Part shown: positions 46,211 to 57,075 of the stretch, piece by piece
Position numbering within the stretch: the stretch's first letter is position 1
Layout of the letters: each line of letters starts with the position of its first letter
Assembly: GCF_017498485.1 (NCBI RefSeq)
Contig: NZ_CP071795.1
Span: forward strand, 992,001 to 1,056,000
Direction of reading: 5' to 3'
Origin: Polaribacter batillariae
GTDB lineage: Bacteria; Bacteroidota; Bacteroidia; Flavobacteriales; Flavobacteriaceae
DNA: 64,000 nt
Position numbers and translations under genes: made by a program
The notes under the pieces: model-generated
Databases searched by the model: none
Seen by the model: only the letters and a program-made list of their open reading frames with translations
What the model was told of the DNA's origin: nothing

Positions 46211-49200
46211 TTAATACTCTCCTACATGAACTATTTTTCCAATATGATTAATTCTTATTTTTACTATATTTCTTAAAGCTTCGGTATTTCTAATGTGAAT
46301 ATATGATGTACCTCTCAATTCTTTTACATCATTAACAGTGGTTTCTAAATGATGTCTAAACATATAATTTTTTGTAGCAATTTTTTGAACTCGAAATAAA
46401 TTATTACTAATATTTTTTTTATTATTTTTATCTTGTAAATCTACTTCTGTAGGCCTAAAATCGTCTGTAGGAAATAGAAACATTTCATTTTGTTTCATTG
46501 TAAACAGAAACTCCCAACCTACTTTAGAGTTGTAATCTTTATCTATAATTGATAGCCCTGCATTAACTCTTGCTACTGCTTCAAAGAAAGAAACTACTTT
46601 TTCTTGTAGCTTACCAGCTTTATCTTTATAGATTGCAACATGGTGATTATTTCCAGTACTTACAAAATCGTTTTCTATTTTTTTTTCATTTTCATTTAAA
46701 ATAATTGCTCCAAAATGGTCTTTTTTAATATGTAAATTTTCGGCATTTTTAACTCCACTAATTAAAATTCTTTTAATGGAAATACCTTTTTCTTTATTTA
46801 ACCAAATAGGGTTGTTTGCCAAGTTTGAAAATGCTTCTTTGGGTTTATTGTTATAATCTAATAATCTTTTTTCTAAAATTCTTCTAACTCCAACATCAAT
46901 TATTTTTTGAATACTTTTTAGGTCTTTAAAATTATCTGGATTTACTTCTTTTCTAATCGTATAATTATTTTTAAAAGTTTTTATTTTAACCTGCTCTGGC
47001 ATTAATTTTCCTTTTGAAAAATAAATTGGGTTTTTAGCAAGTGTATTTTTTCCTGCAAATGCTTTTTTAGCATCTCCACCAAATTCTTGTAATCTTTTTA
47101 AAAGTGCTTCTTTATAAGCAGGTTTTGTAACTGTTTGTATTTTTTCTGCAGTAAACTTTGCATTTACTTTTTCAATTTTTATAGTTTCTTCTTTTATTTT
47201 ACCATAAACGGTTTCTTTATGTAGTTGGCCACGAGGTGTTAATTGAACTTTTTCTAGATATTTATCTTTTCCTTTAGTTTTAGTTTTGTTTTTATTTTTA
47301 GTTACTACTTTATTTTTGGTTTTAAATGATATTAAAATTTGCTCGATATGTTCTTTAGCTTCTCTTCTAAAATTATCTGTTGGTAAGATAAATTTACGTT
47401 TTCCTCTTCCGTTTTTATCTTTATAAATTTTTGTAATTTTTGTTTTATACCAAATAAGTTACTGTTTTTATAATCTTCTTCTGTAGTTTTTAAGTTCGTT
47501 ATAGTTGCCAAATTATTTAAATATTGAATATGGTTTTCTGTGGTAAATGCAACTGCCAAGGCATCCATTGCATGATGCCTGTGATCATTCCTTTTTGTCC
47601 AATTTATTATCTTTTCTACTTTCTTACCATGTTTTCTATCTTCTAATTTTGTTAAGCCCAATTCTCTGTATTTAGGCAAATTCAATTCTTTCATTACATT
47701 TATTAAATCCCAATCTTCACGAAGTTTATCTGTAATTTTACCAACTGTGGGTGTTACTTTTCTAAAAACTTCTTGTAAAATTTGCCTTGCTTTTTTTGCT
47801 ATGTATTGACTATTTCTTAAATCTCTTTCTATAAAATCTTTTGGTAAATCTTTTTCTGAAAGTAGTAGTTTTTTATATTTTCCTTTAGTAATGGCACCAG
47901 ATTTTAAAGCACTTTCTACACGAGCTTTATAATTTTCTAAATCTAAATTGTATTTATTGCTTATAAAATCAAAAGCCAAAGTATTCGCTTTCTCTAAATT
48001 TATACTTCTGTAAGCCAATGTTTTGTTCGAAAAAGAATCATCAAACAATTTCGCTTTGGGTATAATATGCTCAATATCAATTTCTTTTGAGAATAGTTTT
48101 TCTTGTGGTATGTGTTGGTTTGTAAATAAGGTTTTATAATTGTTATCTTTTAATTCTTGGTATAACTTATATTTAACAACATCGTTTCTTGTTGGGTTTT
48201 TAATATAAAATTCATTTCGTAAAATTTCTCTAATTTTTTCATTTTCTAAAGTTGTTTTATTAATATACTCTGTAGTTTTTGCTCTTTCTTTAGCAGATTT
48301 TTTTAATTCTCTTGCCAATTCTATTCTTACCTCATCTGGCTTACCGTATTCGTCTATAATTTGGTTGACCACGTTTACCATTTGATTTAAAATTTTCTCA
48401 ACAACTGGGTTTCTTAGACTATTTTTCGGTAATAAATTTAACCTATCTTTTAAGACACGATTTTCTAGTTCTTTTTTACTTAGAGAATTAGAGTGATTAT
48501 ATTTAGCTAGTTTGCAAGCCTCGGAAAACACATTACCATCAATTAAAAAGGGCATAATTTTCTTTATCGCTTTGGCGCTTAAACTTCCATAATCTTGTTG
48601 TAAAGAAATATTTGCCAACATATTTGCATATTGGGGTTTAAAACCATATTTGTGATGTAATTTCTTCTTTAAAGCGACATTAGAATTTCCGTAAACCATT
48701 TTATCTTCGGCTAATATTTTATCTCCATCTTCTGCAGAATATAGTAAATGCCAAAACTGATAACTTTTTTGTTTATCAAAACTATTTCCTTCTAAATTAG
48801 CATCGAAATCTAAAATTTCGGGGTTTATACCTAAAGAAATAAAAACAGCTTTTAATTCTTTTTTAATTTCTTTTATTGATTTTTTATCCCAATCGAAACC
48901 ATAACCTTCGTTTTCTGCTATTTTTTTATAAACTTCATATAGTTTTTGATTGGTATTGTTCCCTTCAATTCCTTCAGGAAAATTCGTTTTCCAAATTTTA
49001 CTATTTAAACCCGCAAATTTTAAAACTTCTCTTTCTGTTAGTTTTCCAAGAGTATTTAATTTGTTAAACAACTCTTTTTTATCTTCTATATCTAAGATTT
49101 TCTTCTCTTTAGTTTCTGCATTTATAAACTCTAAAATATTTAAAATTGCCCAAATTTTAGATTCTTGAAATAGTGGAGACGATTTTGGAACCGCTTTATG

Positions 49201-50397
49201 GTTTTTCTCGAAACTACAATCTGAAATTAGGTGTTTTTGCGATTTTAATTTTCGTTGATAAAAAATAATAACATCCCTAACTTCTTCTTTTAATTTTGAA
49301 GTTAATTCTGGATAAAATAGGGCTTGTGTTTCCCAAATTTTCTCAAATTCATCTAAATAATCTTGTCTATAAAAAACTTGGTTTTTTAAGGGAGTATGTT
49401 TATTGGCTACTATTTGTCTGTACAAATTTTGCCCTACAGTTTCGTTATTAAAATAGAGTTCTTTACTTCTATCGCTAATAGCACCTAAATACCCACTCGA
49501 TTTATTAAGGTTATTATTAATTTCGACTAAGACATAAGCAACTTCTTCTATTTTTAATTGATTTAAAATTGCTTCGCTTCGCCATTTGTAATGCTGTTCT
49601 TTAACCTCATCTCTTTTTCCTTTATTTTCAGCAGTATAAATGCCATGAATCGCTAAAAACCGTTTTCTGCTATTTTGTTGTCCTTGCCCTTTTAATTTTC
49701 GATAAAAATCATCAGTTAAAATTTCTGGGTAAAATTGCTTTTGAAAATCCCATACCTTATCAAACTCAGTCTGTAAATCTGAACGATAAAATTCTGGAAT
49801 AAACTTTTTTCCATCTTTTAGCAAATTATACACATATTGTCCAACAGTAAGGTCCTTATCATATAATTCCTTGGCAATTGCCATTCCGTCAATAAAGTTT
49901 CCTTCTTCTTCGTTTTTTGCTTTTCTACTACTTTTGTAACCACGTTTTTTATTAATCGATAATAAAACACGAGCAAATTGATCTAGCTCAATCTTTTCGC
50001 TCGCAGATTTTGCTCTTAATAATAAAGTTTCGTGTGTTGAGTTTTCGCCCACTTCTGTAAGAAAAGTGTTTTTTGAAATAATTCTATTTTTGATTAAAAT
50101 ATCAATTAAATTTTCTCTGCGAAGTTTAAAGCGCTGTAAATTTCTTCTTGCAGTTCTTTTTTGAGTTCTACTTGCATTTGGAGACAAACCCTTACCAGCT
50201 AAAAAATCATCTATTGGGCTTTTAGACTCTGTAACTTTACCACTTTTATCGATTTTACTAAAATTATCGTACTGAATAATTCGAACTCCTAATTTTATAA
50301 TTTCTGATGTTTCGTTGGCGTTGGAATTGTTCGCTTCGTTTACTAAAGCCCAACCAATAGAATTTGTGCCTAAATCTAATCCTAAAATCTTTTTCAT
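46211..50397 (-). CDS. cas9: CRISPR-associated endonuclease Cas9 (II-C), frame broken
   Basis: About 1395 residues when repaired, the usual size for Bacteroidetes II-C Cas9. From 50397: RuvC-I ILGLDLGTNSIGWALV, the Arg-rich bridge (SRTQKRTARRNLQRFKLRRE), RuvC-II VRIELARELKKS, HNH DIEHIIPKAKLFDDSFSNK, and RuvC-III DHRHHAMDALAVAF. The frame is lost at the T5 run 47437-47441; as read it stops at 47332. One more base gives KITKIYKDKNGRGKRKFILP, then the PI/WED region with VQLTPRGQLHKETVYGKI, to the stop at 46211. If real, the break would leave the enzyme without its PAM-binding end. Confidence 0.93.
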
Positions 50398-50502
50398 ATC
50401 GTTTTTTTTATAATCTTAAAAAGTAAAGATGACTTCAATTTCTAAATTTAAGAGAAAAAATAAAAATTACAATGTAAAAATTCGTAAATCAAAGAAGAAG
50501 AT

Positions 50503-50582
50503 AAAAAAAAGCGACACTTTCGTGCCGCTTTAAATGTTTTCACAACGGAATAATCCTTATTGTGAATTGATTTCAAATTGTT
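50503..50582 (-). ncRNA. tracrRNA
   Basis: About 80 bases. The minus strand begins near 50582 with ACAATTTGAAATCAATTCAC AA (50560-50581), a perfect 22-base complement to the first half of the CRISPR repeat. A hairpin follows (CACAATAAGG with CCGTTGTG), and the end is AGCGGCAC-GAAA-GTGTCGCT plus a T run. It is placed 100 bases upstream of cas9 on the same strand, with its own -7 box. Confidence 0.9.
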
Positions 50583-50585
50583 CTG

Positions 50586-50593
50586 CAAATATA
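50586..50593 (-). promoter_or_regulatory. tracrRNA promoter -7 box
   Basis: TATATTTG on the minus strand, a match to the Bacteroidetes -7 consensus, directly before the predicted tracrRNA start. Confidence 0.6.
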
Positions 50594-50640
50594 AAGGAAA
50601 ATATTTAATTGCTATTTACAGGATTTCGTAAAGTAGCTAA

Positions 50641-51615
50641 TTAAACCTTTTTACCCCTCTCTAAAACAGCTTTAACAATAATTTTAGCATGAATTCTAGA
50701 GTTTTCTATAAACCATTTATGGGTTTCCATGCCACCACAAATAACGCCAGCTAAATAAACTCCTTTGATATTGGTTTCCATCGTTTCTTTGTTATAAGAT
50801 GGTATTTTTTTACCGTCATTAGAAAAACTAATACCTATTTGTTCTAAAAAAGTAAAATTGGGTTTGTAACCTGTTAAGGCCAAAACAAAATCGTTTTGGA
50901 TTGTTATTTCTCTGTTTTTAGTATTGATGATTATTTTATCTTCTAAAATTTCTTTTACGGTAGAATTGTAAAATGCTTTAATACTGCCTTCTTCTATTCT
51001 ATTAATAATATCTGGTCTTACCCAATATTTTACACGTTGCCCAACTTCTTTTCCTCGAATAATTAAAGTTACCTCTGCTCCTTTTCTGTAACATTCTAAA
51101 GCGGCATCGATTGCGGAATTACTCGCACCGATTATAGCTAATTTTTGTCCTGCATAAAAATGAGGGTCGTTATAATAGTGCGAAACTTTCGGTAAATTTT
51201 CTCCTATAACATTTAGCATATTGGCAATATCGTAAAAACCCGTTGCAATAATTACATGGTTAGATTTGTAAGTGTTTTTATTAGAAACAATCGTAAATTT
51301 ATCTTCTCCCTTAGAAACTTTAGTTACTTTTTCAAATAAGTTAATATTTAGTTTATTCGAGGTTGTAATTCTTCTGTAATATTCTAACGCTTCGCTTCTT
51401 CTTGGTTTTGCTTCTTTGCTAATAAACGGAATTTCGTTGATTTCTAACTTTTCTGAAGAAGAGAAAAACTGCATATTTACAGGGTAATTATATAGCGAAT
51501 TTACAATGGGTCCTTTTTCTAAAATTAAATAGCTTAACTCTTTTTTTTGAGCTTCTAAGCCACAAGCAATTCCTATGGGACCTCCACCAATAATAACAAT
51601 ATCGAAAATCTTCAT
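50641..51615 (-). CDS. ypdA: YpdA-family thiol-disulfide oxidoreductase
   Basis: A 324-residue FAD/NADPH enzyme of the YpdA (bacillithiol disulfide reductase) family. The FAD loop is VIIGGGPIGIACGLEAQKK at the start, the NADPH loop is LAIIGASNSAIDAALECYRK near 165, and TNIKGVYLAGVICGGMETHK near 290 is the family C-terminal motif with its Cys. It is thought to recycle oxidised low-molecular-weight thiols. It starts five bases after the FMN-glutamate synthase gene stops. Confidence 0.92.
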   Translation of the reverse strand: MKIFDIVIIGGGPIGIACGLEAQKKELSYLILEKGPIVNSLYNYPVNMQFFSSSEKLEINEIPFISKEAKPRRSEALEYYRRITTSNKLNINLFEKVTKVSKGEDKFTIVSNKNTYKSNHVIIATGFYDIANMLNVIGENLPKVSHYYNDPHFYAGQKLAIIGASNSAIDAALECYRKGAEVTLIIRGKEVGQRVKYWVRPDIINRIEEGSIKAFYNSTVKEILEDKIIINTKNREITIQNDFVLALTGYKPNFTFLEQIGISFSNDGKKIPSYNKETMETNIKGVYLAGVICGGMETHKWFIENSRIHAKIIVKAVLERGKKV

Positions 51616-51619
51616 ATTT

Positions 51620-53143
51620 TTAAATTACCTCTTTTTCTAAATAATAAACCTCTTCTAAATTTACTACCTTTTCTTTTTGTCTTCTAAAAACATGTTTGGG
51701 TTTTAAGTCGCTAATATTACTAATGCCCATTGCTGCAACCATTTCTTTAATTGCTGCAATGGTTTTATGATGGTAATTTTTTACTCGTACATTTTTTTTC
51801 TCTACAACCAATGCTTTTACCAAATCTTTATCTTGGGTAGCAACACCAACTGGGCAGGTATCTAAATTACACTCTCTTGCTTGAATGCACCCTAAACTAA
51901 GCATAAAACTTCTTGCCATTGCAACAGCGTCTGCCCCTAAAGCCAAATACCTTACTACATCAAAAGCATCAACAGCTTTGCCGCTTGCAATAATTTTAAT
52001 TTGTTTTTTTAATCCGTATGCAATTAGTAACTTATTTATAAAAACCAAGCCTTCGATTAATGGAGTGCCTATATAATTAGAAAACTCTAATGGGGCAGCT
52101 CCTGTGCCTCCTTCTGCTCCATCTACCGAAATAAAATCTGGATAATTACCAGCAAGTGCAAAGGTTTTAATCATGTTTTCGATTTCGTCGTTGTTTCCAA
52201 CACATAATTTAATTCCTACTGGTTTTCCTTCAGATAAATCTCTTACTTTTTGAATGAAAACAACCATTTCATCATAATTTGAAAAAGCGGAATGACCTGG
52301 AGGCGAATCTACTTTTGTAAACGGCGTAACAGCTCTAATTTCTGCTATTTCTTCGGTATTTTTTTTGGCAGGTAAAATACCTCCATGTCCTGGTTTTGCT
52401 CCTTGCGAAAATTTAATTTCAATCATTTTTACTTCTGGACGAATGGCATTTTTTTTAAAAGTGTTATCGTCGAAAATTCTTTTTCCTTCTCCATCGAATC
52501 TTCCTGCCCCAAAATATCCTGTGCCTATTTGAAATATTAAATCGCCTCCTTGTAAATGGTAAGGAGAAATTGCGCCTTCTCCTGTATTATGGGCAAAATT
52601 ACCCATTTTTGCTCCTTGATTTAATGCCTTTATGGCATTTTTACTAAGCGAACCGAAAGACATTGCAGAAATATGTATAATGGAACCACTATATTTTTGC
52701 GTGCATTTATCTGAACCAAAAATTACTCTTTCTCCAGCTATTTGATGATGGTCTCGTGGAAACATCGAATGTTTTACAAATTCGTATCCTTTTTTATACA
52801 CATTGTGTTGTGTACCAAAAGGAACTGTTTCTATTTGTTGTTTAGAACGTTGGTACACCAAACTTCTTTTTTCTCTATTTATAGGGGTGCCATTTAAATT
52901 ATCTTCTATAAAATATTGCTGAATTTTATCTCTTTCTTCTTCGAAAAACCACCTTAATCTTGCTACTAATGGAAATGCTCTTAATAACGAGTGTTTGGTT
53001 TGTAAACTGTCGTAAATTGCAATTAAGGTTAAGATTCCTGCTATCGCCAGTAAAATTATAGTGCCTGTTTGTGGTATAAAATAAACCAAAACCCCGCAAA
53101 GAACTGTTGCTAAAATAAGTATAGAAAGTATGGTATTTCTCAT
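51620..53143 (-). CDS. FMN-binding glutamate synthase family protein
   Basis: A 507-residue protein with two membrane helices in the first 45 residues and a glutamate synthase FMN barrel after them. Typical blocks are ISAMSFGSLSKNAIKALNQG near 155, GEGAISPYHLQGGDLIFQIG near 190, KPGHGGILPAKKNTEEIAEI near 250, ISVDGAEGGTGAAPLEFSNY near 330 and the Cys-containing CNLDTCPVGVATQDKDLV near 435 for an Fe-S cluster. The glutaminase domain is absent, so ammonia-dependent or other amide chemistry is likely. Operon with ypdA. Confidence 0.92.
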   Translation of the reverse strand: MRNTILSILILATVLCGVLVYFIPQTGTIILLAIAGILTLIAIYDSLQTKHSLLRAFPLVARLRWFFEEERDKIQQYFIEDNLNGTPINREKRSLVYQRSKQQIETVPFGTQHNVYKKGYEFVKHSMFPRDHHQIAGERVIFGSDKCTQKYSGSIIHISAMSFGSLSKNAIKALNQGAKMGNFAHNTGEGAISPYHLQGGDLIFQIGTGYFGAGRFDGEGKRIFDDNTFKKNAIRPEVKMIEIKFSQGAKPGHGGILPAKKNTEEIAEIRAVTPFTKVDSPPGHSAFSNYDEMVVFIQKVRDLSEGKPVGIKLCVGNNDEIENMIKTFALAGNYPDFISVDGAEGGTGAAPLEFSNYIGTPLIEGLVFINKLLIAYGLKKQIKIIASGKAVDAFDVVRYLALGADAVAMARSFMLSLGCIQARECNLDTCPVGVATQDKDLVKALVVEKKNVRVKNYHHKTIAAIKEMVAAMGISNISDLKPKHVFRRQKEKVVNLEEVYYLEKEVI

Positions 53144-53277
53144 GGAATAAGTTTTCGAATTAAAGAAACTAAAAATAATATATTCTATAGATAAAGTCGG
53201 TTTATAAATTTAATAATTACAAAAGTACAATGAAATAAATTTATCTTTATAAATCGCCGTTTTTTAAGTGCGTTAGG

Positions 53278-53346
53278 GATTGAACGGCTTGTTTGAGCTC
53301 GCCCGCTTTTTTGCGGGAAGCGAGTAGTGAAAGCCCGCTCGAACGC
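53278..53346. other. GC-rich structured intergenic element
   Basis: TTAGGGATTGAACGGCTTG leads into GAGCTCGCCCGC, a hairpin CCCGCTTTTTTGCGGG (53302-53317) and a closing GCCCGCTCGAACGCC. The composition is far more GC-rich than the surroundings. GAGC...CGCCCGC and GCCCGCTC can pair over the inner hairpin. I recall similar blocks in other Flavobacteria intergenic regions. It may be a terminator or small structured RNA. Confidence 0.5.
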
Positions 53347-53385
53347 CCAAAGAATTGTATAAAAATTGAGTGATACAAAATAGAA

Positions 53386-54957
53386 TTAGTTATTTACAAA
53401 TTTTTCCCACTCGGCAAATTTTTCTTCTTTCATAACGCGTTCCATTTTTACTTGTCCGCCTTTTTTCTTGTTTTTATCGCTCCAATCGTAAAATTTTTCT
53501 GTTGGAATTAATTGCACTTTTACTCCTTTTAAAGCTTTGCTTCTAGCGACTTTGTAATTTTTATTGGCGTTTTTTAAAAAATTGTCTAATGCAGTGGCAA
53601 CTTCCTCTTCGTTTTTGTTTAAATCGGTTCCTAAATACCAAGAGTGGTAGAATTCGCCGTCTTCGAAACGCTTTGCGCAAATGGTGTATTCTGGAATTAA
53701 AGTGTCGAATTTCTCTTCTAAACTTTTAATGGCATCGTCCATTTTATTAACAGACAATTGCGAGCCTACTGTATTTAAAAAGAATTTTGTGCGTCCTGTA
53801 ATTTTAATTTCGGCTTTTTTTACGTCTGTAAACTTAATAGTATCGCCAATTAAATAGCGCCAAGCGCCTGAAACTGTACTAATTATTAAGATATAATCTT
53901 GGTTTGTTTTTACTTCTTTTAGCGTAAGTGCTGGCGCGTTTTGATGTATAGAACCGTCTTCGTTTATGTAATCTGGATTCATAGGCACGAACTCGAAATA
54001 AATTCCGTTTTCGGTATTCAATTGCATGGCGTCTGTTTCTGGCCTTACTTGTGTGGCAATGTAGCCTTCGGAAGCCAAATAGGTGTCTATGACCGTAATT
54101 GGTTTTCCTAAAAGTGCGTTGAAACTTTTTTCGTAAGGACCAAAAGCTACGCCGCCAGAAGTATAAACTTGCAAATTGGGCCAAATTTCGTGGATGTTTT
54201 TTAAATTGTGATGCGCTATTACTTTCTGCAACATTAATTCTATCCAAGCAGGAATTCCGCTTAAAGCACCTATGTCCCAATTTTTTGCATTTTCTGCAAT
54301 GTGTTGTACACGTTCGTCCCAATCTTCTATTTTAGCAATTTCTTCTCCAGGTTTGTAATATCCTTTAAACCAAAAAGGAATATTACTGGCACTAATTCCG
54401 CTAATTTCTCCTTCTAAATGATCGTCTTTTTCTTCTAAATCTGTAGAACTCCCCAACATCATAATATCTTTTTCGAAAAAATCTGCAGGCAAATCGAAAT
54501 TACTTAAAGCGGTAACTTGTTTTATTCCTGAACTTTTTATGGCTGCAATCATTTCATCTGTAACAGGAATTTTTTTACTGCTTTTTCCTGTGGTTCCAGA
54601 ACTCAAGGCAAAATAAGAAGGATTTCCAGGCCATGTAACATCTTTTTCTCCTTCATGTAATTTGTGCCACCATTCTTTTTCGATGCTATTGTAATCGAAA
54701 TAAGGAATTTTTTCAGAAAATATTTTTGGAAAGTTTTCTGCATTTAAAATATCGTTAAATTGATATTTTTCTCCAAACTGCGTATTTTTTGCTTTTTCTA
54801 ATAAGTTTTTAAGCACGTTTTCTTGATTTTCGATATGGTTTACCTCAGATGTAAACACCCCTTTAAATCGATTAAGCCTTTGATAAGATTTCCTAAGATT
54901 GCCATTGGTTATTTTTTTTACAAAGATGGAGAATAAAACAAAATTATTTGAACTCAT
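53386..54957 (-). CDS. GH3-like acyl-adenylate amide synthetase
   Basis: A 523-residue member of the GH3 auxin-responsive promoter family, a branch of the acyl-adenylate-forming enzymes that link acids to amino acids. Blocks are NPSYFALSSGTTGKSSKKIP near residue 110 (the phosphate loop), LQVYTSGGVAFGPYEKSF near 265, IDTYLASEGYIATQVRP near 290 and GDTIKFTDVKKAEIKITGRT near 375, with KKKGGQVKMERV at the end. Plant members conjugate hormones; bacterial substrates are unknown. Not in an operon with neighbours. Confidence 0.9.
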   Translation of the reverse strand: MSSNNFVLFSIFVKKITNGNLRKSYQRLNRFKGVFTSEVNHIENQENVLKNLLEKAKNTQFGEKYQFNDILNAENFPKIFSEKIPYFDYNSIEKEWWHKLHEGEKDVTWPGNPSYFALSSGTTGKSSKKIPVTDEMIAAIKSSGIKQVTALSNFDLPADFFEKDIMMLGSSTDLEEKDDHLEGEISGISASNIPFWFKGYYKPGEEIAKIEDWDERVQHIAENAKNWDIGALSGIPAWIELMLQKVIAHHNLKNIHEIWPNLQVYTSGGVAFGPYEKSFNALLGKPITVIDTYLASEGYIATQVRPETDAMQLNTENGIYFEFVPMNPDYINEDGSIHQNAPALTLKEVKTNQDYILIISTVSGAWRYLIGDTIKFTDVKKAEIKITGRTKFFLNTVGSQLSVNKMDDAIKSLEEKFDTLIPEYTICAKRFEDGEFYHSWYLGTDLNKNEEEVATALDNFLKNANKNYKVARSKALKGVKVQLIPTEKFYDWSDKNKKKGGQVKMERVMKEEKFAEWEKFVNN

Positions 54958-55147
54958 TAGATTTAAAAATTACTTCGATTCGATAATATACTTCGATTCG
55001 ATAATAAATGATATCCTTCTTGTTTATATGAGCTAATTTTAAGACGGATTGCAATAAAACAATTCTCTACTATTTTGTTACTTTGATAAAAATAAAAACC
55101 GATATTATTATGAAAAATGTTAAAAATGAAGCCGAATTAATTAAAAA

Positions 55148-56076
55148 CCTGAGTTCGATTAATAAATTGTCAACTGATTAGACTTTACAGTCTGATATTT
55201 TATAGCAGGTTTTTTTGGTAAAAAGCTATATGCAATAAGACCTGCGATTATGTTTGACAAGAAATTAGTAAAACTTCTATGTCTAGAATGTTCAATTTGA
55301 CAAATATTTTTGAGTTCGTCATTTACGGTTTCAATAACAGAGCGTTTACGCAGTAAAATTTTATCACTCATTGTCATTAAAGAATTCTTCATATTGTTTT
55401 TAATATGAGTAATTAAATGCAATCCATCAGCAAAAAGTAACTGCATTAAATCTTTTCCAACATAACCTTTGTCCGCATATAACTTACCATAAATTTTATC
55501 TAAAAAAGACTTCTTTTTTAATGGCGTTCTATCATCAACATTAGCTTAGGTTATGCAGAAGTTTAGGATTTCACCTTTATCATTTATAACGATATGCAAT
55601 TTAAAGCCATGGAACCATCCTATAGTGGATTTTCCAGTGGTTGCAATGCCTTTAAATACTTTATTATTCTTAATTCGTTTGGGGCTGCAAACTCTAACAG
55701 GTGTAGAATCTACAAAAGAAATACCCGTAGAATTACCTAAACAACATGTCTTTAAAAATAAAGTCATTGGCATGAGGTTTTGCTGCATGAGTTCTGTAAA
55801 TCTATTGTATGAAACTGTAGCTGGGAAATCATCTTGCATATGCTTTTGCAAGTAATACACGTAAAAGTGTTTAAAGGTCCTAAAACCACTAAGCTGAAAC
55901 AAAATGGTAATGGTAATTACCTCGCTATTTGACATAACACTGGGACGTTTTGATGGATTGCCTAAAAGGTGTTTACTGACTATTTGGTCATATTCTTTAC
56001 AAAATTCATCAACAAGACAGAAAATTTCAGTAATTTTTTACTAGAAAAAAATGCCTAAATTTTAATCGAACTCAGG
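55148..56076 (-). mobile_element. IS982-family insertion sequence
   Basis: A 929-bp element with inverted ends CCTGAGTTCGATTAA/TTAATCGAACTCAGG and a 7-bp direct target duplication TTAAAAA (55141-55147, 56077-56083). The transposase carries a nonsense codon. It interrupts a small gene of the + strand. Confidence 0.85.
55159..56037 (-). pseudogene. IS982-family transposase with in-frame stop
   Basis: The frame is open from 56037 ([20 protein letters not shown]) through [31 protein letters not shown] with a catalytic Asp, and [22 protein letters not shown] at 55546-55548 stops it, after which the same frame continues NVDDRTPLKKKSF, LYADKGYVGKDLMQ and LLRKRSVIETVNDELKN. Both parts are in one frame, so this is a nonsense change and not a length error. 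No ATG is seen at the 5' end. Confidence 0.82.
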
Positions 56077-56460
56077 TTAAAAAATACGAAGAAAAAGGGT
56101 ATGTAGAAAGCTATAGAGTTGCTGACGATAAACTGATTGCTAACAATGCAAAAAAAGAATACACGCCAAAAGATGTAAAAATTGTTGCAGAACATAGGTT
56201 CGAAGGGATGAGCAATCCGTCTGACATGTCTATCTTATATGTAATTGAAACCCAAGACACAAAAGGGACTTTAGTGGCTTCTTATGGCGCTACTGCAGAT
56301 TTAGAAATCGCAGATTTTTTTAAGGAAATTCCTAAGAAAAACATCTCTAAAGACGAGAATATTTTTATGTAAAACTAAAGTTTTGTTTGGTTTTCGTTGC
56401 CTAATTTGTATAGGTTGCCATCCTTGTAAATGGTATTATTTTGTTGGCGAATTATTTCGA

Positions 56461-57075
56461 TTAAATTAAAAGTAATATAAAAAAAGTTAAAACAATAACG
56501 TTTATAATATAGCCATGGGTATTTAGCCAAATGTTTATTTTCTCTAAATATTTTGAACCATTTGAACCTAAAGAAAAATAAATGGCTAAAGGCAAGATAG
56601 ATATAAATAAAACGGCTCCAAAAAAAGGCATTGCTTCTAAAAAGGAATTGGATTCGCTATTTAAAAGATTTGCAACACTAAAAGCAATTGCAATATCTGT
56701 TGGCATAAAAGCAATTAAACAAAACCCAATAACAAAAATTTTACCTAAAGAGGCTGTTGAAATACCTTGCATCCATTTTGGTGGTTCTGTAATTTTATTA
56801 CGATTTACTATCGAACGAATTATTAAGAATATAAATACTACAATTAAAAAGTATTTAACCAAAGGCTTATTGCCTATAGAAGCCTTGTGCAAATCTGTAA
56901 TATTTGCAAGCAAATAATATAAATAGGTTGTAGATATTAAAGTAGCTATTATGGCTAAAACGTAAACTAAAGAACTTTTTACGGGATCTTTTCTGGTAAT
57001 TAATAACATACCCACTAAAATTTGGGGGCCCAACATTACTGTTAGTGCCAGAGGTAAGATTGCAATGTCTGTCAT
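56461..57075 (-). CDS. GAP-family membrane protein
   Basis: A 204-residue protein with six predicted membrane helices that matches the GAP (Sap-like) family first known from mycobacterial glycopeptidolipid export: ILPLALTVMLGPQILVGMLL at the start, KWMQGISTASLGKIFVIGFC near 100 and LIAFMPTDIAIAFSVANLL near 118. It is in a mixed neighbourhood next to the IS982 site. Transported substrate is unknown. Confidence 0.72.
   Translation of the reverse strand: MTDIAILPLALTVMLGPQILVGMLLITRKDPVKSSLVYVLAIIATLISTTYLYYLLANITDLHKASIGNKPLVKYFLIVVFIFLIIRSIVNRNKITEPPKWMQGISTASLGKIFVIGFCLIAFMPTDIAIAFSVANLLNSESNSFLEAMPFFGAVLFISILPLAIYFSLGSNGSKYLEKINIWLNTHGYIINVIVLTFFILLLI

Larger units (their letters stand above)
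55110..56372 (+). pseudogene. Small hypothetical gene cut by IS982
   Basis: Starts at 55110 (MKNVKNEAELIKK) and is cut by the IS at 55148. Removing the IS and one TTAAAAA copy gives AELIKKYEEKGYVESYRVAD in frame; the rest reads EYTPKDVKIVAEHRFEGMSN, MSILYVIETQDTKGTLVASY and ends KDENIFM at 56372. The restored protein is about 110 residues with no signal. I do not recognise the family. Confidence 0.8.

Noticed and set aside
46211..47002. A separate CRISPR gene downstream of a short Cas9
   Set aside because: The 263-codon ORF and the codons upstream of it read as the continuous C-terminal part of Cas9 in one shifted frame; it is not an independent cas gene.
47332..50397. A naturally compact 1021-residue Cas9
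   Set aside because: The last 35 or so residues are out-of-frame translation, and the missing PI/WED part is encoded directly downstream in the other frame.
55546..55548. A homopolymer frameshift in the IS982 transposase
   Set aside because: The two open parts are in the same frame; the break is a single in-frame TAA.
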